The notes under the pieces: model-generated
What the model was told of the DNA's origin: nothing
Database searches by the model: none
Seen by the model: the letters and a program-made list of their open reading frames with translations, nothing else
In this document: positions 23,671 to 33,470 of the stretch, in pieces
How the letters are laid out: each line of letters opens with the position of its first letter
Numbering within the stretch: position 1 is the stretch's first letter
Assembly (NCBI GenBank): GCA_015231955.1
Contig: JADGAN010000006.1
Location: 1-64,000 of the forward strand
Reading direction: 5' to 3'
Source: Oligoflexia bacterium
GTDB lineage: Bacteria; Bdellovibrionota; Bacteriovoracia; Bacteriovoracales; Bacteriovoracaceae
DNA: 64,000 nt
Program-made: the position numbers and the translations under genes

Positions 23671-24612
23671 ATGTACACACACGAACATTTACCCTTTTAT
23701 TCTTATAACCACTACCTACAAAAACTCTTTGGAGAAAGGGTTTACAAAGTATCGGTGGACGCAGGTTTTTATTGCCCTAATCGCGATGGCCTTGTGGCCA
23801 CAGGCGGCTGCATCTTTTGTGACGAGAGCGGCAGCTCCTCCCTCACCCGAAAAAGTCCTACCATGACAATTAGGGAGCAGATTTTGTCAAATATTCGCGC
23901 AAGAAGCGATCAAGAGGCAACGCCTAAGAAATTTATCGTCTATTTTCAATCCTACACCAATACCTATGGAAGCGTTCAACTTTTAAAAGAAAAATTGGAA
24001 GAGGCGATCCATAGCGATCCCAACATTGTAGGTGTTGCCCTCTCTACAAGGGCCGACTCCATCGATGAAGCAAAACTACAACTGCTCCAACATTACCGCC
24101 GCACTCTTCCCTATATTTGCGTCGAGTATGGAATGCAATCCATCTACGATCAAACCTTAAAGCGCTTAAATCGTGGCGAGACCCATGAACACTTTCTACA
24201 AGCATGCAAACTACACCAACAAAAATTTCCAGAGATCGATTTTTGTGCTCACGTGCTCTTAAATGCCCCAGGCGAGGAGCGCTTTCAGCAACTAGCGATG
24301 GCGAGTTACCTCGCCAACTTAGGTGTCCCTGGTGTGAAGATCCACCTCTTGACTGCACTGGAAGGAACTCTACTTGCGCGTGACTACCACCAAGGTCGCT
24401 GGCTTCCTCTCACGTTTCAAGAGAGCGTGGCCTTGATTGCAGATTTCTTAGAGCGCCTTCACCCCACGTGTGTCATCCATCGCATTGCCGGCCATGGACA
24501 TCCCAAGCAGATTGTCGCTCCAACCTGGATCAAAGAGGAGCGGGACTCTATCCTCCACCACCTGCTCTTAGAATTTAACCGCAGAAAAAGTTGCCAAGGC
24601 CGCCGGTTTTAA
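23671..24612 (+). CDS. Radical SAM protein, YhcC family
   Basis: A 313-residue radical SAM enzyme. YSYNHYLQKLFGERVYKVSV leads into the iron-sulfur motif CPNRDGLVATGGCIFC (residues about 33-48), which has the spacing typical of the YhcC (TIGR01212) subgroup. YFQSYTNTYG, YGMQSIYDQTLKRLNRGE and HRIAGHGHPK are further subgroup hallmarks. The reaction of this family is not settled; it resembles tRNA-modifying Elp3-type proteins. The gene appears single, with a weak ribosome-binding site. Confidence 0.88.
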   Translation: MYTHEHLPFYSYNHYLQKLFGERVYKVSVDAGFYCPNRDGLVATGGCIFCDESGSSSLTRKSPTMTIREQILSNIRARSDQEATPKKFIVYFQSYTNTYGSVQLLKEKLEEAIHSDPNIVGVALSTRADSIDEAKLQLLQHYRRTLPYICVEYGMQSIYDQTLKRLNRGETHEHFLQACKLHQQKFPEIDFCAHVLLNAPGEERFQQLAMASYLANLGVPGVKIHLLTALEGTLLARDYHQGRWLPLTFQESVALIADFLERLHPTCVIHRIAGHGHPKQIVAPTWIKEERDSILHHLLLEFNRRKSCQGRRF

Positions 24613-24770
24613 GGACTATATTTTTTTTCAATGGGCCGTGAATGCTTAATTTACTTGGCCTCAACAAATTACTAATAGGAGTGATCACATGATCACAATT
24701 ATTTATTGGTGTAAAAGTTGTTAATTTGATGCTTATAAAATTTATTTCTTCTTTAACAGAGGAAAACATT

Positions 24771-25262
24771 ATGAAAAAACTACTTACTCTAGTTACATTG
24801 GTATGTTGGTCTAATTTTTTAGTTGCTACAGAATCTAATGGAGATCTTATGGATAAAGCTTTTGAAGGACTAGATCTTCGAGGTAGCAATTTTATTGGAA
24901 ACGTTTGCTACCATAGTTTTTTTAACAACACCAATCTCTCTAATTCGCAGTTTAAATTCAGTACTGTTATCAGATTTTGCAATTTTCAAGGAGGCGTGGC
25001 CGACGGAACGCTATTTGATGGGTGGTTTTATCATCAGCATTTTGAAGGCACCTCTTTAAAAAAGGCAACCTTCTATATACGACAAAATAGTGTTGCAGGA
25101 GGCCATATCCCTAGTGATATATACTTCAATAAGTGTGATTTGGAAGGAGCAATAATTTACGCAGAAGATATGTCTAAAATTAAATTTCAGCAAACCAATC
25201 TCAGTGGTGCCATCATTAATGGTAAAATGTGTGCAGAAGGATCATTGGATATTTGCCACTGA
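24771..25262 (+). CDS. Exported pentapeptide-repeat protein
   Basis: A 163-residue protein with a Sec signal peptide (MKKLLTLVTLVCWSNFLVA). The mature part consists of A(D/N)LxX-like pentapeptide repeats: LDLRGSNFIGN, FNNTNLSNSQF, DLEGAII and TNLSGAIINGK. Such repeats fold as a right-handed square beta-helix. Two Cys near the C-terminus may form a disulfide. The ATG at 24771, with AGAGGA upstream, is chosen over the longer frame from 24726. Function unknown. Confidence 0.75.
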   Translation: MKKLLTLVTLVCWSNFLVATESNGDLMDKAFEGLDLRGSNFIGNVCYHSFFNNTNLSNSQFKFSTVIRFCNFQGGVADGTLFDGWFYHQHFEGTSLKKATFYIRQNSVAGGHIPSDIYFNKCDLEGAIIYAEDMSKIKFQQTNLSGAIINGKMCAEGSLDICH

Positions 25263-25319
25263 TCATTGGGGCCAATGTACTAAATACACACGTAATCTAA
25301 TTAACCACAAGGAGTTCGT

Positions 25320-26078
25320 ATGTATAGCTACCTTTATCTGTTTCTTGCTACTTTCGCTATAATCTCGCTGCCTGCAATCGCAGCGCAGGCCCAGACTCCA
25401 TGTATCGCTTTTTCTAATGGCGATGGCACTAGCAGCTGCCTTCAATCCGCTGCTCTAAAAGATCGTGGTGTCACCTTTGTCAAGGTAGATCCCCGCGACC
25501 TCTTTGCACGCGCCTACGGGCGTGATACTGAGGGCAAGTTCATGACAGTATTCATAGGTCGGCTCGTCCTCGATTCTAGTGCCCCATTATTACAACCGTG
25601 GGCCAACGTTTACAATTCTGCATATAGAATTGGCCAAGTGACTAGCAACCCGCTACATGGTATCTATCAGCTGGATGCAGCTATTTTACCTATGGGGGCA
25701 AGGAGTATTGAATTCAAGCAAGTAGGTGACCACTGGCGCTTTCTACTAAGTTCCAATGCTACTTGTGAGGTACGCAACGGTGACGAGCGGATCTCTGCTA
25801 TGGTTAGTTGCAAGAGCTTTGGCTTCGGCCTTTGGGAGCAGTTTCTGAGTTTTGGAATGCCGATCCTCTATACTAGCTCTCCGATCGACTGCAATGAGAT
25901 CCGCGGTTCTGTCCTTATGGGCGATGAACCTGTGCTGCCCAAGTGCGATGCAGCTGCACTCCAGTCGTCGCTACGTGAACTATTCCCTGCAAATGGCACA
26001 TTCAACTGGGAACACGAAAGTGACGATATCATCCTGAGTTCAGGGGTGCACCTGAAGCTCCTATCCGTTGGCCCATAG
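25320..26078 (+). CDS. Exported protein of unknown function
   Basis: A 252-residue protein with a signal peptide (FLATFAIISLPAIAAQAQ) and six Cys residues in the mature part, which fits oxidising periplasmic or extracellular folding. It begins behind AAGGAG. I recognise no domain. The codon use (many GCT, CGC, CTA) and base composition seem slightly richer in GC than the flanking exported proteins, which could mean recent acquisition, though this is an impression and not computed. Confidence 0.65.
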   Translation: MYSYLYLFLATFAIISLPAIAAQAQTPCIAFSNGDGTSSCLQSAALKDRGVTFVKVDPRDLFARAYGRDTEGKFMTVFIGRLVLDSSAPLLQPWANVYNSAYRIGQVTSNPLHGIYQLDAAILPMGARSIEFKQVGDHWRFLLSSNATCEVRNGDERISAMVSCKSFGFGLWEQFLSFGMPILYTSSPIDCNEIRGSVLMGDEPVLPKCDAAALQSSLRELFPANGTFNWEHESDDIILSSGVHLKLLSVGP

Positions 26079-26332
26079 GTACCAGAAAGATCAGAAATGC
26101 AGTAGCTGAGCTAGAATGAGCAAGTCCGACCTGCTGACATTTAGGGAATGATTGTACCAATGATCAAGCTCATCCCCTGCAATGCTCGGCCCCCAGTCTG
26201 AGTAGTGTGCAGGGATAATGAAAGTTTTTAATGCCGCTACTTTCCACGAATCCATTCCCACATTGAAGAACCGACAGTAAATCAAACATTCTTTGCTATT
26301 AACTCTTTTCATCGTTTCTACCTACAGCTGTT

Positions 26333-27490
26333 TTATCTATTCCATCCTCCGGCGAGTTTAATGAGCATCAGAAAATCTATGCCAGGTGAAGATGCTCCCT
26401 CCTTTAAATCAGGATGTTCCCTTTTCCCACAGCGCTGGTGACGGTACTCATAACGATACTCCGGTTTATTAAGAGCATCTTCGTTATCAAAATTGGCCAC
26501 CCAATTGAGAATAGAAACAGAAGATTCTCGATTACAATACCAATCAACAAGCGGGATATTCATTTCCAAACTATCATTACAAATTTGCTTATAGACTCTT
26601 TTCTTTATGGGGCGATCTAAAATTTCTGCGGTTATTGCCTGAAGAGTGTTCAAGTGAATGGGGTAGCAAGTAAGATTTCCAATCCTAACTCCCATTGAAC
26701 TGGCCACCATTTCTGCTTCAAAGATGGCCTTGTCGCCACCACTGGGTGCTACTGCTTCAAGCCCTAAGCGAAAGGATAGTTGTCGCATAAGAAAACTTAT
26801 TCCCTTTGTAATCCGGCAATTGAGATGGTTACTCGCACATAAGCTTCCATGTTCGGCGATAAATTTTCGATGCAGCTCCCACATCGATTTAATTTCTGGT
26901 AAGTGGGAGGGGCAGCGAAGCATGCGCATTGCTAGACCAAAAAGCACGCCTGTCTCCTGATCACGAGAAGTTGAGTTGTCGGCATATTCTCCCGGCAAAG
27001 GTTCAAAACGTACAAAAGCGCCATTTCTTATTTGTAAAGATTTAGCAAGAGAGTTCTGGATCTCAGTTCCCTTCTCGCAGGGGAGAATTCCCATTGCCAA
27101 GGAAGACCAAAGCAAGCTGTCTCCTTGGTGAATGGGGTTGTTCTCTTTATCTCTAGAAATAATATAACTGAAATTTTGTTCTCTAGAGATAAAGTGAGTG
27201 AGAAGCCTCTCTTCATAGTACTGCTGCTTAGCTTGTAAAAAATCAAATGATGGGTTAGCAGTTGGCATACAGCTGGGAATAACGTCAAAGCATTTTCCAC
27301 GACATTCCAATTGTTTAAAAAAATTAGATACTCCTGGAAACTTTGCCAAGCACTCGGCATTACAATCTGTGGTACAGGTAATCTTATCTAATTCGGCAGC
27401 AATTGCATAATTGAATGGAAATGAACTCGGAATGATAAAATAAAAGGCCACGATCCAGCAGTAAAGGAAATTTTTTTTCTTAATTTCCAT
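26333..27490 (-). CDS. Cys-rich exported protein of unknown function
   Basis: A 385-residue protein with a signal peptide ending near AIAAE. The N-terminal section is Cys-rich (CTTDCNAECLAKF, CRGKCFDVIPSC), followed by a helical region. The stretch GDSLLWSSLAMGILPCEKG, then RFEPLPGEYADNSTSRDQ, resembles GDSVLYSALLC and RWHRAPQMTNESDHGSG in the exported protein at 33471-34979, so the two are probably distant paralogues. No catalytic motif is recognised. The ribosome-binding site is GGAG. Confidence 0.65.
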   Translation of the reverse strand: MEIKKKNFLYCWIVAFYFIIPSSFPFNYAIAAELDKITCTTDCNAECLAKFPGVSNFFKQLECRGKCFDVIPSCMPTANPSFDFLQAKQQYYEERLLTHFISREQNFSYIISRDKENNPIHQGDSLLWSSLAMGILPCEKGTEIQNSLAKSLQIRNGAFVRFEPLPGEYADNSTSRDQETGVLFGLAMRMLRCPSHLPEIKSMWELHRKFIAEHGSLCASNHLNCRITKGISFLMRQLSFRLGLEAVAPSGGDKAIFEAEMVASSMGVRIGNLTCYPIHLNTLQAITAEILDRPIKKRVYKQICNDSLEMNIPLVDWYCNRESSVSILNWVANFDNEDALNKPEYRYEYRHQRCGKREHPDLKEGASSPGIDFLMLIKLAGGWNR

Positions 27491-27644
27491 CTATGCTCTC
27501 CTAGGGAAAATAAAGATAGTTGCAATTGGATATAATGGATATAGATAACAATTTTAAGAGTCTAATAATAATTAGTGACTATGAGATCATATTTAGTTAT
27601 CGAGATAAGCAAAAGATAGATTTCACAATGCCCGGCCACTACGG

Positions 27645-27804
27645 CGATATAAGCGAAGGTGGTTGAAGAACGTATGTTCTCATGGATGAAAAATTTCCGT
27701 CGCTTAACCACTCGATATGAAGTTAAAACAGAAAATTTTTTAAAGATGGTGAAGCTTGGAGCTTTGATGATTTTATTAAAAACCTGGATTTATGAGGCAG
27801 AATA
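27645..27804 (+). pseudogene. IS5-type transposase C-terminal remnant
   Basis: The frame ending at the TAA of 27802-27804 reads VEERMFSWMKNFRRLTTRYE followed by VKTENFLKMVKLGALMILLK, the C-terminal DDE region of IS5-group transposases (E..F.W...FRRL..RYE). The frame is closed by a TAA about 10 bp upstream of this stretch, and nothing of the rest survives. It lies just before the RHS pseudogene. Confidence 0.72.
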
Positions 27805-27956
27805 ACTGATTCTTATCCTGCTGATTGCTATATTTTTTTGCAATGGACTGTGAATGTTGGCCTTCCTCCATCTTTAGGATTCGGAAGAGTAAGATCAAAT
27901 TCATTATCGAGAACTGTAGGATAAGGGGCATCAGCTTTTTGGTTCTGCTTAAGCGC

Positions 27957-30522
27957 ATGGTGATCACTCCTAATCAGAATAAGAGCAGAAAAACAGAAAC
28001 AGTGGAGTTTAACTATTCCCGGCCATACTATAGTAAAGAGTTACGCCAATTTTTCGGATTTGAAGAGATTATGGCAATTAACTATGGTGATGAATCACAA
28101 AAGGGAAAGATCACATTTACCTCCCATCACAGCGGTCATCCAGATCAAGGAGGAGTTGCTTTGGCCGGGAAAATCAGAGAAGAGAAAATATACTCTTTTG
28201 ATCAGATTAAGGAGATCGATCCCACTTACTATTCCACCTATCAAGCGGAGTTTGCCTCTTCCTTAAAAATGAATGTGGATGAGATGTTTTCTCATTCGTT
28301 GATCGATTATGCGAAGAAGCGCCCCACTCTCGACTATGAAAAATTATTTTCTTTGGCCATTCCGCTGGAGAAAAAAACTTTTACCTTTAGTTCCTCTCCA
28401 ATCCTTCCCTCTTCCGGCGCCTATTTAGTCTGTGAAACATCTTCGCGCACAGATCGCTCCTCCAAAGATTTGTCTCACTATCAACTCCTTGAACGCAAGT
28501 GTAATAGCTATGGTTTTCCACAAGAGGAGAAAGAGAGTTTTTCAAGCGGGCTTGTTGGTTTTCAGTGGAGTGGTGCTAGTGAACGAGCGGTCTTCTTACC
28601 AGAGACGGTCTCTAAAACCACTTCTTACCTCTATGCCGAAGGACTTTACTCTTCACACATCTATAATCGGAGACAAAGAATTGAAGTTACCATTGATAAT
28701 AAAAGACAACAGCAGCAAAATTATCAATATAACGATAAAGGGCAAATGATCGTTAAGGCACAATTTCTTGACAACAGTCGCTACAAAACAGAGAAATTTC
28801 AATACGACTCTTTTGGAAATATGATTGAGATGACAACTCCCATGGGAGGAAAGCACTCACAAACTTTCGACGCTTTCGGAACACGTCTCCTCACGCAGAA
28901 AAATCCCTTGGGACACCAGGAGCAATCGTTTTACAAGTGTGCAGAAGTAAATTGGCCTAAGCAATTGACCTCCGCCGGATATGAGTGCCAACAACACCTC
29001 AATAAGATTGCCTTCAAGGGGAGCAATGGAGTTTGGAGCTATTATGCTTACGATGAACTTGGCCGCTTGGTCGCCTCCTTTACCGCAAGCACCCCGAGTG
29101 AACTCACCACCTACCAATACCTGCGCGCTACTGAAGGCACCTGGAATCGTATTTTATCCACAACTCATCTTCCCGACCACTCCCCATATCAAAAAGCATC
29201 CTTTTACGATTTAAAAGGAAATCTCGTGGCAGAGGTAACGACAGCAACAGAAGGGCGCTCTAAAGTTCGAAACTATACCATTACCAATCGCAACGACCTC
29301 CCAGTAGAACAATTTATGCCTTACTTCCTCACTAAAAGTGTCAAGGATTCATTCACAAGCAGCACCATTGCACTTCCTGAAGAGGGAACAAAGTCGACAC
29401 TTTTTTCCTATGATGCTCTTGGAAGAAAAAAGAGTGAAATTCATCCTTCCAAAAAGAGGATCTATTATCAATATAGCGCAGGAACCATTGCTGAAAAAGA
29501 ACAGCTCACTTCTGCACTAACCGGACAAGAAAGTATGGTCACCAGAGAAAAGACAGTCGATTTTAGCAACAAGGTTACATCAGCAACCAACGAATTAGGC
29601 CACTCCACTATTTTCAAGCGAAATGCTTTAGGCCAACTTACCTCTCTGGTGGATCCGAGCGGACAGATCAGCAAATACAACTACAATGGCCTTGGTCTCA
29701 TCATTACACTAGTTTCTCCCACTGCAGGAATGAATGCTTATCAATAAACAGTTAATCGATCTAAGCGGAATAACAGTAGGAGAGATCTCCTACCACTACG
29801 ATCTTCTCTCAAGAATTGTGCAAAAAGATCATGGCCTGCAAGCATACATCACCTACTCCTACGACGTAGGAGACTCCCAAAAGTGCACATCCTCCAATAC
29901 TAACCTATCCATAGGAAAATTAACCAAGGTAACGGTTGCCAACAAAACGCCAATTACAATCGATTATGGATATGATGAGCGAGGAAATACCACCTGTATT
30001 GTGAAAAATTTTAGTGGAAGAAGTTACAAAGAAGAGTCAAAGTATGATATTTTAAATCGTATGTTGGAATTAACAAACCCTAATGGTCAGAAGGTCTCAT
30101 ACCGCTACAAAGAGGATTTAACTCCGTCCTCTATTGATGGTCTCGTTCATTCAATCACCTATAATGAGCGTGATCAACTTGAATCAATCCTTTATAACAG
30201 TGCAAGCGGCCTTAGCACCAACTATGCTTACGACCCTAGCACACTGATCCTCACCAATATCCGTTCACAAACTACCAACACGGCCATTCAAGATATCTCT
30301 TACCAGATCAATTCGCGAGGCCATATTGAACTCATCCACGATAACATCAGCGACCACCAATCACTCTCCGCAAAGTATCAGTACGATGAACTAGGACAAC
30401 TCTTAAGCTATGAATCGCAAGGAAAGATCAGCAATTATGCTTATGATCCCACAGGAAATTTCACCTTAAACGAAGATTTTTCCAATAGTATCGACTACAC
30501 CCTGTCTCTTACTTCACTTTCC
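27957..30522 (+). pseudogene. RHS/YD-repeat protein gene, truncated and frameshifted
   Basis: Two overlapping frames (to the TAA at 29745-29747, and from about 29734) together encode a large RHS protein with many YD-type repeats: YQYNDKGQMI, FQYDSFGNMIEMTTPMGG, YYAYDELGRLVASF, YQYDELGQLLSYES and YAYDPTGNFTLNED. RHS proteins are secreted or surface shells that usually carry a variable C-terminal toxin. Here the N-terminus has no signal or anchor, a frameshift falls at about 29734-29747 in the middle of a repeat, and the conserved RHS core end and any toxin are missing: the second frame runs straight into a transposase fragment at 30523. IS5 remnants flank both sides. It is almost certainly not functional. 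Confidence 0.8.
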
Positions 30523-31005
30523 ATGAAGCATGGGTTTATGTACCTTGTAGCGATTATAGATTGGTTTAGTCGTTATGTGCTTTCATGGAGATTGAGCAAC
30601 GATATGGGAGTTGAGTTTTGTATTGAGGCACTCGTAGAGGCCATCGTAATGAATGGAGTGCCTATGATTTTCAACACTGACCAAGGGCCGCAGTTCACTG
30701 CTACTGCCTTTGTAAAGACTGTAGAAGCTAACGGCATCCTCATGAGCATGGATGGACGAGGAAGGGCGCTTGATAATGTGTTTATTGAGAGACTATGGAG
30801 ATCATTGAAATATGAGGATGTTTATTTGAATGGCGGCCATACTGATGGCAGAGAAGGGAGAGAGAGGCCGATACAATATTTCAGTTTCTATAATTATGAA
30901 AGGCTTCATCAATCCCTGGGTTACAAGACGCCATATCAGATTTACTTTGAAGGAAGGCATAAATCCGAAGAAGGAAATCCGGCAACCCAGCTATGCCAAT
31001 TGTAA
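30523..31005 (+). pseudogene. IS3-type (OrfB) transposase C-terminal fragment, fused in frame to the RHS gene
   Basis: From MKHGFMYLVAIIDWFSRYVL onward the frame is an rve/DDE integrase core of the IS3 group: FNTDQGPQFTATAF carries the second Asp, DNVFIERLWRSLKYEDVY the Glu, and FYNYERLHQSLGYKTP the typical tail. The first catalytic Asp (normally in a TDITYI-type motif just before) is absent, because RHS sequence replaces it. The left end of the element, OrfA and the N-terminal half of OrfB are gone, so a deletion followed insertion. The fusion ORF (29734-31005) has no internal stop. Confidence 0.8.
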
Positions 31006-31017
31006 CTTCACGTTGAG

Positions 31018-31054
31018 AAAGTCAAGACCCGCTTCGCTCCTGTGTCTTGACTTT
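31018..31054 (+). terminator. Strong hairpin just after the IS3 fragment
   Basis: AAAGTCAAGAC (31018-31028) and GTCTTGACTTT (31044-31054) form an 11-bp perfect stem with a 15-base loop, beginning 12 bp after the transposase stop. It may be a transcription terminator of the lost IS element or part of its right end. There is no long U-run after it. Confidence 0.45.
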
Positions 31055-31354
31055 GCCCTCCTTAGAAGTTCCTTTTGCGCTGCTATGATGGTTTTGGAAA
31101 ATTTGTTTTTTTTTTTTAATAGTTATAGACAGCATGTCATCTATATGAGTCGGCTGGCACTCACTCTCTCTCACTCTCCTTTAACCGCTTCAATCGGTGG
31201 GTACTCAAAGGATTGTGGACAGATTTATTTTTTGCTCTACTAGGAGAAATTGATGAGGAGTGGATTTTCACCAATGGAAGTTAGCTATTATCCCAAGACG
31301 AGATAATAGCAAAAAGCCCAATCCTGAATTTGATGTCCACCTCTACAAACAAGG

Positions 31355-31486
31355 CATCTTGTCGAAAATTTGTTTGCGAGGATGAAGCATTTTCGTAGCA
31401 TCGCTATTCGATATGAAAAATTAGCAAGAAATTTTAAGGCGATGATTATGATTGCCTGTACATTAATCTGGATTAAATTAAAATGA
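31355..31486 (+). pseudogene. Second IS5-type transposase C-terminal remnant
   Basis: The frame ending at TGA (31484-31486) reads HLVENLFARMKHFRSIAIRY followed by EKLARNFKAMIMIACTLIWI, the C-terminus of an IS5/IS427-like transposase. The natural upstream part, NPEFDVHLYKQ, is present just before but in another frame, so a frameshift lies at about 31350. The sequence differs from the IS5 remnant at 27645-27804, hence two separate insertions. The rest of 31055-31554 holds no supported gene. Confidence 0.75.
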
Positions 31487-31554
31487 GGACACGCCTTACT
31501 AATTTTTTTTTTATTTTATAATCACCAATCCTTGTTGTACATTAGAGCAACAGA

Positions 31555-31968
31555 CTAATTGAACGTAAAAGCATCTAAAATGCAGCTGCGGCCTATTCCA
31601 GAGATTGCAGCCTCTGACAGATGAAATGTTACTTGTGTAAGCGTTTTGTTTGAAAGTTTAGCTGCCATAAGCAGAGACATTAATACTTTTCCTTTTTCAT
31701 TTTCTGCCGGAAAATAGAAAGTGCCACTGCCAGTTACAGCATCAGTTCCAGGACAATGGCCACCGCCTTCATGGTTATAACCTGTCTTATCTGATATTTT
31801 TTCAAACGTAACCAATCCAAGTACACTGTTTTCTCCAGTCAGTGCATAACCAGTTGTTCCAATAGTTTTTATTTTCGCAGTATGGTTGTCTATAGCAGCA
31901 TTGACATTCATTTGAATGCAAATGGTTAATGCGAACATGGTGAGAGTAACTAACTTCCTGGAAGACAT
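31555..31968 (-). CDS. Small exported protein behind a sigma-54 promoter (member 1)
   Basis: A 137-residue protein with a Sec signal peptide (LVTLTMFALTICIQMNVNA). The mature part is about 113 residues with two Cys; its second half, GKVLMSLLMAAKLSNKTLTQ, resembles YATLLSAQLAKKEVSL of the protein at 35020-35400 and YLALLTLAFAAQKSVAL of that at 35889-36248. The three appear to be a divergent family of small secreted proteins with the common pattern (Y/M)..LL.A....K.V.L then C. The pattern recalls small beta-barrel subunits such as SubB-like proteins, but this is only an impression. AAGGAG precedes the ATG. Confidence 0.75.
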   Translation of the reverse strand: MSSRKLVTLTMFALTICIQMNVNAAIDNHTAKIKTIGTTGYALTGENSVLGLVTFEKISDKTGYNHEGGGHCPGTDAVTGSGTFYFPAENEKGKVLMSLLMAAKLSNKTLTQVTFHLSEAAISGIGRSCILDAFTFN

Positions 31969-32035
31969 AAAAACTCCTTACTAGTATTTCAATTTCACAA
32001 AAAAACGAAATGTTTCTTGCTTGTAAAATACATAA

Positions 32036-32051
32036 AGCAATAAGCATGCCA
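32036..32051 (-). promoter_or_regulatory. Sigma-54 (-24/-12) promoter of the small exported protein (member 1)
   Basis: The minus strand reads TGGCATGCTTATTGCT: GG and GC are separated by exactly 10 bases as RpoN requires. The leader that follows, including TTTACAAGCAAGAAACATTTC, is nearly identical to those at 35472-35487 and 36331-36346. Confidence 0.72.
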
Positions 32052-32543
32052 AAATACAAAATCAACACTCGAAAACAATCTGAAGCTATCTATAAACATT
32101 ATTTAAGTTAGCTTTGTTACCAACGTAATTTTCTAGGTAATTTCTGGCAAAAGATGAAATTCTAGCATAACAGTAGTAATAAATTGAAACTGCTAGTGAT
32201 TGAATTCATGGTCTTTTTGAGCCAGTGAAATCCAACACCTCAGTAGCTCAACAATTTTTCGATCCACAAGACATCTCCTTACAAGCTTTTTTATAATGGC
32301 CCTCCATCAAAAATTCAATGAGCATTAAGGCCATTATAGGTGGTTATGAGATGGTGTCGTCAAGTAAGAATATTTTGCCCAAAAGTGGTGTCGTTATATG
32401 GGAATAAATTCCTTAAGATTGGTGTTCTATGATGGGACTACATGGGCAAAAAACTGGGCCTCATTCAGTGGGATGTAATAGGTATAGAATAAAGATATTT
32501 TTTGCATTAAACCAACACAAGTACCTACTCATTATTATCAACA
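32052..32543. other. Intergenic region without a supported gene
   Basis: AT-rich sequence with short decayed reading frames. The one clear structure is a perfect 10-bp inverted repeat, TATAATGGCC (32292-32301) and GGCCATTATA (32329-32338), which may be a terminator-like hairpin or a relic of a small mobile element. Any enhancer for the sigma-54 promoter at 32036 would be expected here, but no clear tandem site was found. Confidence 0.4.
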
Positions 32544-33128
32544 CTATTCTTTAAGTAGGTCTTTTTCAAGAATTCCAAAAACAATCCCATCCCAAAAAGC
32601 ATTTTTAAAGAAGTCTCTTTCTCTAAAAACACCTTCTTTTACAAAACCAATTTTCTGTAGCACTACACAGGAAGAATCGTTGCCTGGAGTAACAACTGCC
32701 TCGATTCGATGCCCCTTTAATGTGTAAAAATAAAAATTGACAAACAAGCTCAGCGCTTCAGTCATATATCCTTTTCGCCAATAGCTTTGGTTTAACTCAA
32801 ACCCGATTTCTGCCATTCTATTGATTTCTGAAACAGAAAACAGACCAAGAGTACCAACTAGCTTTTTTGAATCTATCTCTCTAATTGCAAACCTATATTG
32901 TTCTTTATCGTGATAACATTTTATAAAATAATCAACAATTTTCTTAGCATGCTCTTTAGACTCTCTTGTTGTAAAATCAGTAAACTCTGTAACTTTCTCA
33001 TCGCCAAATATTTCAAATATACTATCAAGATCCTCTGGCACTATTTGATCCATTATTAACCTTGAAGAACTCATATTGAACTTATGATTAAATAGATCTT
33101 CTATATTTTGCTTAAAATTATTCTCCAT
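32544..33128 (-). CDS. RimJ/RimL-type GNAT acetyltransferase
   Basis: A 194-residue acetyltransferase: SSRLIMDQIVPEDLDSIFEI at the start, IREIDSKKLVGTLGLFSV, EIGFELNQSYWRKGYMTEAL (acetyl-CoA loop) and NDSSCVVLQKIGFVKEGVFR are typical of the RimJ/RimL branch that acetylates protein N-termini or small amines. The ATG at 33128 has GGAG 6 bases upstream; the frame to 33206 adds a hydrophobic segment without a ribosome-binding site. The substrate is unknown. Confidence 0.83.
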   Translation of the reverse strand: MENNFKQNIEDLFNHKFNMSSSRLIMDQIVPEDLDSIFEIFGDEKVTEFTDFTTRESKEHAKKIVDYFIKCYHDKEQYRFAIREIDSKKLVGTLGLFSVSEINRMAEIGFELNQSYWRKGYMTEALSLFVNFYFYTLKGHRIEAVVTPGNDSSCVVLQKIGFVKEGVFRERDFFKNAFWDGIVFGILEKDLLKE

Positions 33129-33470
33129 AAAAATCTCCATAATATGGCTCATACAAAACAAATATCCTGAAATATTTGAAATAAATAAGACAAGCCAATG
33201 TAACAATAGTATGAAAAATAAAAAATATCAATATAAGATTTTCTAATTCGTTCCCACATTTCTCACTTCTCAGGCTTAAACTACTGTACTCTTTGATGGC
33301 GTCATGTTTTAAATCGATGTGTAGTTCAGCCATTTCTTGAAGAGCGACTACGACTTGAGTTTCAATTGAGATAGGCTTGATTCTAATAGTACCTTATCCA
33401 CTTCATTTTTATTAAGAAAAAGGAAAAAGAGTCCCAAAAGTCGGTTGGCACTTTTTTACTTTTTTACTCC
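33129..33470. other. Intergenic region; one doubtful small membrane ORF
   Basis: The minus strand has a 71-codon frame (33333-33118) with one membrane segment (LILIFFIFHTIVTLACLIYF) that overlaps the start of the GNAT gene. It has no clear ribosome-binding site and no known relatives, so I do not call it a gene. Confidence 0.3.

Noticed and set aside
24726-24770. N-terminal extension of the pentapeptide-repeat protein
   Set aside because: The downstream ATG has a ribosome-binding site and gives a proper signal peptide.
26091-26312. 73-codon minus-strand frame just after the Cys-rich exported protein gene
   Set aside because: Weak ribosome-binding site, no domain or signal, and no recognisable relative; probably chance.
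29734-29747. Programmed frameshift between the two RHS frames
   Set aside because: No slippery heptamer or stimulatory structure was seen, and the gene is also broken at both ends, so a decay mutation is more likely.
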